From Endozoicomonas sp. (ex Botrylloides leachii) (GTDB taxonomy: Bacteria; Pseudomonadota; Gammaproteobacteria; Pseudomonadales; Endozoicomonadaceae): a stretch of DNA of 34,647 nt. The notes beneath the pieces are model-generated. The model searched no databases and had not been told where the DNA came from. It worked only from the letters and a program-made list of their open reading frames with translations. The DNA is taken from the NCBI GenBank assembly GCA_028728195.1, contig JAQYUY010000138.1, forward strand, positions 1 to 34,647. The letters run 5' to 3'. Shown here in pieces: positions 27,713-34,647 of the stretch (the first letter of the stretch is position 1; every line of letters begins with the position of its first letter). The translations under genes and the position numbers were made by a program.

Positions 27713-29203
27713 ATGTCGCAATCATTTAATGTGCTAAAGCAACCCAAACCCTTTTATCTGATCTTCTTTATAGAGCTCTGGGAGAGGTTTGGTTACTACG
27801 GCCTTCAAGCTCTACTGGCGGTTTACTTTGTTCGCAAACTAGGCATGTCGGATATTGACTCTTTCATTACTTTTGGTGCTTTTAGTGCATTGGTTTACGG
27901 ACTGATTTCCGTTGGCGGTACTATAGGCGACAAGGTGCTGGGCTCAAAGCGCACCATTGTTTTTGGTGCTATCGTGCTTGGTATTGGTTATCTGTTGATG
28001 GCTTCAGCAGGTGAAAATCGTATGATGGTGTACCTAGGCTTGGGTACTATTGCCGTAGGTAATGGTTTGTTTAAGGCAAACCCTTCTAGCCTACTCGCTA
28101 AGTGTTACAAAGAAGATGATCCGCGTCTGGATGGTGCTTTCACCATGTATTATATGTCAATTAACATTGGTTCTTTGATATCTATGACGGCAACACCTTA
28201 TATTGCTGATGCCTATGGTTGGGGTATGGGCTTTATGACCAGTGTTTTAGGCATGGCATTGGCGCTATTAAATTATATGATAACTCGTCACTGGATTGTT
28301 GATGTAGGTTCTGAGCCTGATTTTAAGCCAGTCAAGTTTATGACTTACGTTATTGCTGTGGTGGGCACAATTGCGGCTTGCTTCATCTGTGGTTGGATTC
28401 TTGATCATCTAACCATTGCTCACATACTGTTAGCTGCAGTCGGTACTTGGGTTGTAACAGTTTTTCTAAAAGAAATTGTAACGGCTCATGGTAATGAACG
28501 AGGCAAAATGATCGTCGCTTTCATTCTTATGCTTCAGGCTATTGTATTTTTTGTGCTTTATATGCAGATGCCAACTTCGCTAAACTTCTTTGCTATCAAT
28601 AATGTTAACCCTTATATTCTGGGCATTCATATTAATCCTTTAGTTTTCCAATCGTTAAACCCTTTCTGGATTATGGTGGCTAGTCCTATACTTGCTTATA
28701 TTTATAACCGTTCTGGAAGCGCAGGGAAAGACTTATCAATACCTACTAAGTTTGCTCTAGGTATGCTTTGCTGTGCTGCTAGCTTTCTGGTATTGCCTGT
28801 GGGCGCTAAGTTTGCGAATTCGCAAGGGATTGTTTCTTCTAACTGGATCGTATTGAGCTACTTCTTGCAGTCAGTGGGTGAGTTGCTAATCAGTGCTCTT
28901 GGACTGTCTATGGTTGCGCAGCTGGTACCTAAGCGAATGCACGGTTTTATTATGGGTGCTTGGTTAATGACCTCTTCAGCTGCTTCCGTTTTGGCAGGCT
29001 ACATTGCTGGCTTTACGGCTGTTTCTGAAAGCGATAAGGCTGCAGGACCTTTGCATACACTACCAGTTTACAGCAATGTTTTTCAGGTTATTGGCTTAGT
29101 AACACTAGGGATTGCACTGCTAATGCTGATTACAGCTCCTATGTTAAATCGTATGATGGGAATAAAAGATGAGCATAAAAAAGTACAGCTGTCAGGTGTT
29201 TGA
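27713..29203 (+). CDS. dtpA: Proton-dependent di/tripeptide transporter (POT family, DtpA-like)
   Basis: This 496-residue inner membrane protein of the major facilitator superfamily imports di- and tripeptides with protons. The POT signature ELWERFGYYGLQ (21-32, the ExxER motif) is intact, followed by GGTIGDKVLGSKR, AVGNGLFKANPSSLL, DPRLDGAFTMYYMSINIGS and QMPTSLNFFAINNV. The sequence parallels E. coli DtpA (TppB) closely over the full length, including KMIVAFILMLQAIVFFVLY and AQLVPKRMHGFIMGAW. About 14 membrane segments are expected from the family. GGAG lies five bases before the ATG. It stands alone, with long non-coding gaps on both sides. Confidence 0.94.
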   Translation: MSQSFNVLKQPKPFYLIFFIELWERFGYYGLQALLAVYFVRKLGMSDIDSFITFGAFSALVYGLISVGGTIGDKVLGSKRTIVFGAIVLGIGYLLMASAGENRMMVYLGLGTIAVGNGLFKANPSSLLAKCYKEDDPRLDGAFTMYYMSINIGSLISMTATPYIADAYGWGMGFMTSVLGMALALLNYMITRHWIVDVGSEPDFKPVKFMTYVIAVVGTIAACFICGWILDHLTIAHILLAAVGTWVVTVFLKEIVTAHGNERGKMIVAFILMLQAIVFFVLYMQMPTSLNFFAINNVNPYILGIHINPLVFQSLNPFWIMVASPILAYIYNRSGSAGKDLSIPTKFALGMLCCAASFLVLPVGAKFANSQGIVSSNWIVLSYFLQSVGELLISALGLSMVAQLVPKRMHGFIMGAWLMTSSAASVLAGYIAGFTAVSESDKAAGPLHTLPVYSNVFQVIGLVTLGIALLMLITAPMLNRMMGIKDEHKKVQLSGV

Positions 29204-30082
29204 TAATACTATTTAACACAGCGTGTTATGCTCAGCCCTTGTAATAGATTAATGTATTAATGAGGGCGCTTATATTATATCAGGGTAAGCTAAACAATAT
29301 GTGGCAGCAAAAAATAAATATCATGGGTTATAGTGCCTATGTGAAGCTGTAGGTATTGCTGTCACAATGATATCCGCGAACTAAGGTATTCATGCTTTTA
29401 TACTGCTATGAGGCTTATTGCTTAGACATTAAAGATTAAGTTGTTGAGATAACGATTGATGATAGCCATGTTTTAAGCTACAGCAATGTTATTGATATAA
29501 AAGCATCGACTGCCATCAATGCATACAAAAAGAAAAACTATCTGATGCAAGTAAGTTCCAAGCGCCATGTATTGCAGTTGGATACGGCTGAAAGTATAAA
29601 AGATTAAAGCAATCTTTCGCCTCTTAATATCAATTGATTTGACTTATTATGTTAACTCAGTTTGGCTCTATTCATGATCATTAAAGGAGCTGAGTCTAAT
29701 GGCTCTTAGCACTTTATTATCATTTTACTTTTTTTTACACAATAAACATTACGTTAAGCGTAGCAACAAATTTCAAACATCTGTATTATCTAAGCAGAAT
29801 GCAATAGACAACACAGGAAGTATGATCTGGGGTTGGCAGGTATTTTTTTCAGAATGCATTGTAAGCTGATAACGTCAATTTATACCCCGCCGCCCTTATA
29901 AGCGTATTACCTGAGCCCAAACCACAGAAGATATAGCTGGGTTGAGTGGGCGTTATAACAAATTTTATGCTTGTAGAACGATCAGTCGATGCATAAAGAA
30001 TAGACCACTTATTTACATATTCTTGGTTTGTATGAGAACGTGTCAGCCGATGTGAACAGTTAGATATGCGGAAGAAAGAAGT
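29204..30082. other. Long gap between dtpA and the fatty acyl-CoA reductase gene
   Basis: In 879 bp I see no confident gene. An open stretch of 55 codons (29440-29604) has a protein-like composition but no start codon in its first half, and it ends in a perfect 7-bp hairpin AAAGATT/AATCTTT (29599-29617). A possible 56-codon gene with a good Shine-Dalgarno lies at 29699-29869. A loose hairpin GCCCT...GAGGGC follows dtpA within 70 bp. It may be degraded coding sequence. Confidence 0.45.
29699..29869 (+). CDS. Possible small protein of 56 residues (doubtful)
   Basis: The ATG is preceded by AAAGGAGC (29683-29690), an almost ideal Shine-Dalgarno nine bases away. The encoded peptide starts with a hydrophobic stretch (MALSTLLSFYFFLHN), then is basic and polar (KHYVKRSNKFQ) and ends with WGWQVFFSECIVS. 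I recognise no family and there is no other support, so it may be chance in an AT-rich gap. Confidence 0.22.
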   Translation: MALSTLLSFYFFLHNKHYVKRSNKFQTSVLSKQNAIDNTGSMIWGWQVFFSECIVS

Positions 30083-32101
30083 ATGTTTTACAATAATGTA
30101 GTATCAATTCAGCCTCATTATTTTGTCACTGGGGCAACAGGGTTTCTTGGCACGCACCTTCTTGAGCGCCTATTGGCAAGATCTGGTCAGGTTCATCTTC
30201 TAGTTCGTGATATAGAAAGCGAGCAAACCCAAAAACTTCTGAACCGTTATAAGCAACACAAGTCATGTATTACTTTATATGAAGGTGATCTCACTCAGCC
30301 TAACTTAGGTCTGACTAATGGTGACTTGAGTGCGTTAGCAGCTCTGAATGTTGAGTTCTTTCATGTGGCAGCGATCTATGACATAGAAGCATCAATGGAT
30401 ATTATGCATGCTATTAACGTGGAGGGAACTCGTGTTGCGCTGAACACTGCGGCAGCAATGAATGTAAAGCGTTTTCATTATGTTAGCTCTGTTGCGGTAG
30501 CGGGGCTCTATAATGGCGAGTTTACAGAGGAGATGCTTGATGAGGCAGGCTTACTGAATAATGCTTACCTGAAAACCAAGCACGATGCTGAAAAACTAGT
30601 ACGCAAAGAAGAGCGTTTTCCTTACCGTATTTACCGTCCAGCAATGATTGTAGGTCATTCTGTCACTGGTGAGATCAATAAAGTTGATGGCCTATATTAT
30701 ATTTTTAATGCATTGAAAAAACTGCGTGACTCTGTGCCTGAGTGGCTACCTCTGATAGGTATTGGGGGCGGTGAGCTTAATATTGTACCCGTTGATTTTA
30801 TTGCTGACTCAATGGATTATATTGCTCATAAAGAGGGTTTGGACGGCAAGTGTTTTCACCTGACTAATCCTAACTCTTGTCGTATGAGTGACGTGGTGAA
30901 TTTATTTGCAGAGGTTGCACGGGCCCCGAAAATGAGCATGCAGATTGAAAGCTCAAATCTCAACCCGTTAATCACCATGTTTGCTAAAAGTTTTGCGAAG
31001 TCTTTGGCTTTTCAAAACTTTATGACCACCTTATTAAAAGAGCTTAAAATTCCTAAAGAAGTTCTTGAGTTTTATAATTACGCTACGCTATTTAACCGTA
31101 ATAATACTGATTCCGCTCTTGAAGGCAGCAATATTTACGTTAAGCCACTGGAAGAATATGCCCGCCAGATTTGGAGCTATTGGGAACAGCACCTTGATGA
31201 AGAGCGTTTGGGATCAGATAATCTAAGAGAGCAGGTCACCAATAAAGTGATACTGATTACTGGGGCTTCCTCTGGTATTGGTAAAGCAACCGCACTGAAA
31301 CTGGCAAAAAGTGGTGCAAAAATATTGCTGGTTGCCCGAAATCTTGAAGCGTTAGAAGCAGTTGCTGCTGAAATTCGTGATAATGGTGGCGAGGCTTATG
31401 CCTACAGTATTGATCTAACCTCAGATAAGGATACCGCCTATCTGCGTGATCAGGTTATTAACGACCACGGTAGTGTGGATATTTTAATTAATAATGCGGG
31501 CCGTTCTATTCGTCGTGGTATAGAGCACAGTTATGATCGTTTGCATGATTTTCAGCGCACAATGGAAGTTAATTATTTTGGTGCTTTGCGCCTAATTTTA
31601 TCTTTTCTTCCCAGTATGTCTGAAAAAGGTTTTGGTCAAGTTATTAATATTTCATCTATTGCTGTTCTCGCGGGTAATACGCGCTTCTCTGCTTATACAG
31701 CCTCTAAAGCGGCTTTAGATTCTTTTACTCGTGCAGCTGCCAGTGAGTATGCAGATAAAGGCGTAAAATTTACCACGATTAATATGCCGTTGGTAAGGAC
31801 GCCTATGATTGCTCCTACTAAATTTTACGACTATGTTCCTACAATGTCGCCAGAACAAGCAGCAAATTTATTAGTTAAGGCGATTATTCAAAAACCAATA
31901 CGTATTGCAACACGCCTTGGCATTTTTGCTCAAACAATGTATGACTTATTACCAAATATTAGCCGCTTGTTGATGAATACAGGTTATAGCATGTTCCCTG
32001 ATAGCACAGCTGCAGAAGGTGGAAATAAAGAAGGAACACAACCCAAGCCAACACCAGAACAAAAATTTTTAATTAATATGTTAAAAGGTGTTAACTGGTG
32101 A
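30083..32101 (+). CDS. Fatty acyl-CoA reductase, two-domain SDR (Marinobacter Maqu_2507 type)
   Basis: The 672-residue protein carries two short-chain-dehydrogenase domains. Residues 12-370 are an extended SDR with NADP-binding GATGFLG (17-23), HVAAIYD and the YLKTK motif (Y163, K167). Residues 388-640 are a classical SDR with GASSGIG (395-401), NNAG (471-474), the ISS serine and the YTASK motif (Y539, K543). Both Rossmann and catalytic sets are intact. From memory it parallels the Marinobacter enzyme that reduces long-chain acyl-CoA or acyl-ACP via aldehyde to fatty alcohol, including NAGRSIRR, TINMPLVRTPMIAPTK and NTGYSMFPDS. The product would feed wax esters; no wax synthase is in the window. 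GGAAG lies eight bases before the ATG. A phasin gene follows after 128 bp. Confidence 0.9.
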   Translation: MFYNNVVSIQPHYFVTGATGFLGTHLLERLLARSGQVHLLVRDIESEQTQKLLNRYKQHKSCITLYEGDLTQPNLGLTNGDLSALAALNVEFFHVAAIYDIEASMDIMHAINVEGTRVALNTAAAMNVKRFHYVSSVAVAGLYNGEFTEEMLDEAGLLNNAYLKTKHDAEKLVRKEERFPYRIYRPAMIVGHSVTGEINKVDGLYYIFNALKKLRDSVPEWLPLIGIGGGELNIVPVDFIADSMDYIAHKEGLDGKCFHLTNPNSCRMSDVVNLFAEVARAPKMSMQIESSNLNPLITMFAKSFAKSLAFQNFMTTLLKELKIPKEVLEFYNYATLFNRNNTDSALEGSNIYVKPLEEYARQIWSYWEQHLDEERLGSDNLREQVTNKVILITGASSGIGKATALKLAKSGAKILLVARNLEALEAVAAEIRDNGGEAYAYSIDLTSDKDTAYLRDQVINDHGSVDILINNAGRSIRRGIEHSYDRLHDFQRTMEVNYFGALRLILSFLPSMSEKGFGQVINISSIAVLAGNTRFSAYTASKAALDSFTRAAASEYADKGVKFTTINMPLVRTPMIAPTKFYDYVPTMSPEQAANLLVKAIIQKPIRIATRLGIFAQTMYDLLPNISRLLMNTGYSMFPDSTAAEGGNKEGTQPKPTPEQKFLINMLKGVNW

Positions 32102-32229
32102 TGTTTGATTGCTCATTAACTAGATAATAATGTGACCTCATTCCTAGTGGTCATTTCAAATCGCTGTGCGACAATGCTATTTCTTTTTATAGATCAGCAA
32201 TCAGCATAGCATATTTTAAGGAGTAAAGC

Positions 32230-32634
32230 ATGTACGAGAAACTATGGTTGGCAGGTTTAGGTGCCTATGGTCGTTACGAGAAACTAGGTCAAGAAGGAAA
32301 AAAACTCTTTGAAGATCTAGTGGAAGAGGGCGATGAAATGCGTGATGAGCTCTCTGATCGCTTTGAATCAGCCAAACAGAAAACCTTAGACAAGCTAAAT
32401 GATACCTTAATTAAAGTGCGTAGCTCTATTATCCCAGAATCTCAGAACAAAACTTCTGAGCTAGCTCCTCAGTTAGAGGAGCTTACCAAGGCGGTTAAGT
32501 TACTGACTGAAGTTCAAGAGCGTGTTGTTAGTAAAGCTGATGAGCCTAAGATTGAGATAAAAGACAGTCATGATAAATTGACAAAGGCACCAGCTGTAAG
32601 CAAAAAAAAATCAGCAGGCAGCGCATCCGTATAG
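32230..32634 (+). CDS. Phasin family granule-associated protein
   Basis: This small protein of 134 residues coats storage granules. The start MYEKLWLAGLGAYGRYEKLGQEGKKLFEDLVEEG (residues 1-34 in outline) has the LAGLGAY and GxxLFxxLVxEG pattern of the PhaF/PhaI-type polyhydroxyalkanoate granule phasins. Residues 15-60 and 78-100 are amphipathic helices rich in Glu and Lys. The last 30 residues (105-134) are Lys/Ala/Ser-rich, a short version of the basic tail seen in PhaF that can touch nucleic acid. AAGGAG (32218-32223) six bases before the ATG predicts high expression. It follows the acyl-CoA reductase gene; no PHA synthase is in the window, so the granule could be PHA or neutral lipid. Confidence 0.85.
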   Translation: MYEKLWLAGLGAYGRYEKLGQEGKKLFEDLVEEGDEMRDELSDRFESAKQKTLDKLNDTLIKVRSSIIPESQNKTSELAPQLEELTKAVKLLTEVQERVVSKADEPKIEIKDSHDKLTKAPAVSKKKSAGSASV

Positions 32635-32660
32635 CAGTTATGCTAAGAGAGACTGATTAA

Positions 32661-32690
32661 CTGTAGTAGTTCAGGCATGAATTACTACAG
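32661..32690 (+). terminator. Strong hairpin after the phasin gene
   Basis: CTGTAGTAGTTC and GAATTACTACAG form a 12-bp stem with one G-T wobble and a six-base loop, 26 bp after the phasin stop. No T-run follows, so it may protect the mRNA 3' end or act as a factor-assisted terminator. Confidence 0.55.
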
Positions 32691-32861
32691 ATAAGAACTG
32701 AGTTCGATATAACAGCTATCAAGCAATTTTAATCAGTTTGAATATTCAAAAAGAGCTTTTTTTGCAAAGAAGAGTGTTTCACGCCCTGTCAATCAGTTAC
32801 CATAACATTAAACCTTAAACTGTGGAGGCTGTGCTCTATTTAAAAGATATACTCAAACGCT

Positions 32862-32938
32862 TTCAAGATGCTCGCGTTTATTCAGCTATAACCCTTCATT
32901 TTAAGGAGTAAGCTTGGAAGAAAAATGAGCATCTTGAA
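32862..32938. repeat. 12-bp inverted repeat enclosing an orphan Shine-Dalgarno
   Basis: TTCAAGATGCTC (32862-32873) and GAGCATCTTGAA (32927-32938) are perfect complements, 53 bp apart. The spacer holds TTTTAAGGAGTAA, the same 13-bp string that precedes the phasin start. Downstream of it is only a four-codon TTG frame and a 20-codon ATG frame (32925-32987), whose first bases lie inside the right arm. Confidence 0.45.
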
Positions 32939-33191
32939 TTCACTTGGGTATATATCTCAACCGATTGCTGGCTACCTCAACAATTAAACAACCATTCAAT
33001 AGTATTTTGTAAAATACAGTTAACCTATTGTTTTTAATATTTTTTTCTACGAATAGTGATTGTACCCATCAGTTTTTTTTAATTCATATCATGAGTATGG
33101 GTGGCTGGATCCTAGAATAAGGCAGAATGATGGATAGAAGCGGGGCTGTGGCGAAGAGTTCCAATGCAATGCCAGTGTCCAAATAACTAAT

Positions 33192-33223
33192 GTAATAGCG
33201 TAGTTAGAAAAGATGGTTGGTAT
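33192..33223 (-). repeat. Second copy of the dispersed 32-bp repeat
   Basis: This is the reverse complement of 15812-15843 with 28 of 32 positions identical, including GTTAGAA and GATGGTTGGTAT. Sequence on either side does not match the first copy, and no partner arm was found near it, so it may be a solo end or fragment. Confidence 0.5.
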
Positions 33224-33583
33224 AACTCGGTGATAGAAATACTTCCGCTAGTATTTAAAAGCATAATGCGTATAGAAATGTTTAAGATAATTACAGCTTT
33301 TAGTATGCAGTATGACGACAATTTTAGCCACTTTGCTGGTTGATAGGAGTACTTAAGACTACAGTGCTTGGTTAGGTATTTGTTTAGTTTTGGTTCAAGT
33401 GTTTACAAGAGTCATCTACCCTACAAAATGCTTCTGTTGGTATGGCGCCATTTCAACCCTCACTAGATATGCTATATAAAATCAGCTTCTTATATTAGAC
33501 CAAGGATTTATAATATAAAAATCACATGAAGTGCTGCGATAAGCAGAATCGCTATTTACAAAGCTAGGCAGGATAAGACAGAC

Positions 33584-33592
33584 TGTTATAAT
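33584..33592 (+). promoter_or_regulatory. Extended -10 promoter upstream of mlaA
   Basis: TGTTATAAT is a perfect TGn-TATAAT extended -10. No good -35 is found 16-18 bp upstream, which is acceptable for this promoter class. A start near 33599 would give mlaA a leader of about 130 nt. Confidence 0.5.
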
Positions 33593-33730
33593 ACGGCGTG
33601 TTTGTTTGGTTTATTTTTTTAGCTAAAATATCAAAGTAGATACGGCTTTGGTAAAGCTAAAGCTTATATGGCCGACTCTAATATAGCTTAGAGTGATCAA
33701 TATTACATTACTTGTGAGGATAAGAATATT

Positions 33731-34435
33731 TTGAGCACCGCAATCAAACGTATATCTTACTTTTCGTTGGTGCTGTTTGCTAGCTTAGCCCTAATGGCTA
33801 ATGCGGCCTTGGGAAAAAACCTTTCTACTGATGATCCCTGGGAGTCAACGAACAGGGCTATTTTCAAATTTAATGATTCACTTGATAGGCATGTACTAAG
33901 ACCTGTGGCAAAAGGTTATGATGCTGTTCTGCCTTCGCCTATAAAAACCGGTATTTCTAATTTTTTCAATAATATTGGTGATATACGCAATACCCTGAAT
34001 GCAACCTTTCAGCTTAAGGGCGTGAATGCTCTGACGTCATTGACACGATTCGCCATCAACACAACCGTAGGGCTATTTGGCCTTTTTGACGTGGCCAGCG
34101 CAATGGGGGTTCAATCAAAATATGAAGATTTTGGTATGACCTTGGCTGCTTGGGGCGTGCCATCAGGCCCTTATGTTATGATGCCATTTTTAGGCCCCAG
34201 TACCGTTCGTGGCGGTTTTGGACGTTTTCCTGATGCTTATCTTAGCCCCTATTACGTTATCAATGAGAACACAGTAAGGTGGACAGCTCTAGGCCTTAGA
34301 GTTGTGAATACTCGTGCCAACTTATTACGAGCAGACGACCTTATTATTGGTGATCGCTATTCTTTTATTCGTGATGCTTATCTACAAAATCGTCAGTATC
34401 TTATTACTGGCAAACCTCCCGAAGATGACTTTTAA
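33731..34435 (+). CDS. mlaA: MlaA (VacJ) family outer membrane lipid-asymmetry protein
   Basis: MlaA removes misplaced phospholipid from the outer leaflet of the outer membrane and passes it to the Mla pathway. The 234-residue protein has the family core: DPWESTNRAIFKFNDSLD, RPVAKGYDAVLPSPIKTGISNFFNN, LTRFAINTTVGLFGLFDVASAMG, YEDFGMTLAAWGVPSGPYVMMPFLGPSTVRGGFG, and a closing EAY-like RDAYLQNRQYLI. It starts with TTG, supported by GAGGA ending ten bases upstream and by the signal peptide this start provides (cleavage probably after ANA or ALG, residues 24-28). Unlike E. coli MlaA it has no lipobox cysteine, so it is probably not lipidated. An IS element begins about 28 bp after the stop. Confidence 0.92.
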   Translation: MSTAIKRISYFSLVLFASLALMANAALGKNLSTDDPWESTNRAIFKFNDSLDRHVLRPVAKGYDAVLPSPIKTGISNFFNNIGDIRNTLNATFQLKGVNALTSLTRFAINTTVGLFGLFDVASAMGVQSKYEDFGMTLAAWGVPSGPYVMMPFLGPSTVRGGFGRFPDAYLSPYYVINENTVRWTALGLRVVNTRANLLRADDLIIGDRYSFIRDAYLQNRQYLITGKPPEDDF

Positions 34436-34462
34436 TCATTCTGTGACTGTTCAGAGCTATTA

Positions 34463-34647
34463 TGATCTGGTGCACTAAAAATGGACACCCTTCTATGCGA
34501 TTTTTTGTGACTCATATTGCTCAGGACTGACATAGTCCAAAGTACTGTGTCGCCGTTTTCTATTGTAGTAGCCTTCGATGTATTCAAACACTGCCTGACG
34601 CGTATTTTCCCTATTCATCAACGGGTCATAATGGACTGCTTCTATCT
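34463..34647 (-). mobile_element. IS3-family insertion sequence, 3' end (cut by window edge)
   Basis: The element end begins about 34463 with TGATCTGGTGCACTAAAAAT and continues to GGACACCC, a typical IS3-family terminal repeat. The transposase reads inward on the minus strand. The other end and any target duplication lie outside the window, so the exact boundary is approximate. Confidence 0.75.
34493..34647 (-). CDS. IS3-family transposase OrfB, C-terminal fragment (partial)
   Basis: Fifty-one codons before the stop read as the C-terminal end of the rve integrase core: the RQAVFEYIEGYYNRKRRHS segment, then TLDYVSPEQYESQKIA. This is the standard ending of IS3-group OrfB (IEgfYNr-RRHS-LgY-SP). 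The catalytic DDE residues lie upstream, outside the window, so whether the element is intact cannot be judged. Confidence 0.88.
   Translation of the reverse strand, partial: IEAVHYDPLMNRENTRQAVFEYIEGYYNRKRRHSTLDYVSPEQYESQKIA

Larger units (their letters stand above)
32635..33730. other. Long gap between the phasin gene and mlaA
   Basis: In 1.1 kb no gene is convincing. It contains the hairpin at 32661-32690, a 12-bp inverted repeat around an orphan Shine-Dalgarno (32862-32938), a tight palindrome GTATTTT-GT-AAAATAC (33002-33017), a copy of the dispersed repeat (33192-33223) and a promoter with a perfect extended -10 (33584-33592). Confidence 0.5.

Noticed and set aside
29440-29604. 55-codon open stretch as a gene
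   Set aside because: It has no ATG/GTG/TTG in the first half and a stop immediately upstream; at most it is a remnant.
29204-33730. tRNA or other structural RNA genes in the long gaps
   Set aside because: I saw no T-loop (GGTTCGA-type) sequence with a matching cloverleaf.

Overview
The window looks like chromosome from an AT-rich gammaproteobacterium. Housekeeping proteins (BioA, FadH, dGTPase, DtpA) follow the E. coli proteins almost residue for residue as I recall them. A two-domain fatty acyl-CoA reductase closely resembles the Marinobacter enzyme, which together with long intergenic gaps and a giant secreted protein suggests a marine or host-associated heterotroph (Oceanospirillales/Alteromonadales-like). 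This placement is inference from protein likeness; no rRNA or tRNA is present to confirm it.

Region 1 (1-14120) is the 3' part of one enormous gene whose start lies outside the window. The visible 4,705 residues consist of nine tandem units of about 480 residues. Each unit reads as seven consecutive blade-like motifs followed by one cadherin-like domain. The protein ends in SwmB-like domains, a short degenerate RTX patch and a type I secretion C-terminal signal. It is probably a secreted, calcium-stabilised surface adhesin or matrix protein. Units 1-2 and 6-8 are near-copies arranged as a mosaic, which points to recent internal duplication or gene conversion.

Region 2 (14121-19230) holds an uncharacterised protein resembling the C-terminal part of DUF4236-type proteins, a small inverted-repeat element, a YcbB-type L,D-transpeptidase, a glyoxalase II-like metallo-hydrolase, and a glycine-zipper OmpA-family lipoprotein that ends at a bidirectional terminator. 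The transpeptidase and the OmpA lipoprotein both concern the cell wall.

Region 3 (19270-21745, minus strand) carries bioA and, upstream of it, a proline/serine-rich coiled-coil protein of unknown function. Two sizeable inverted repeats lie in the gap between them.

Region 4 (22069-29203) carries a dienoyl-CoA isomerase-like crotonase and fadH as a likely two-gene unit for unsaturated fatty acid oxidation. It continues with dgt, a DJ-1 family protein that has lost the usual nucleophile cysteine, and the peptide transporter dtpA.

Region 5 (29204-34647) is gene-poor. It holds a fatty acyl-CoA reductase (fatty alcohol/wax ester route), a phasin, a long non-coding stretch with inverted repeats, mlaA, and the 3' end of an IS3-family element cut by the window edge. 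With the isomerase/fadH pair, much of the right half concerns fatty acids, storage granules and membrane lipid.
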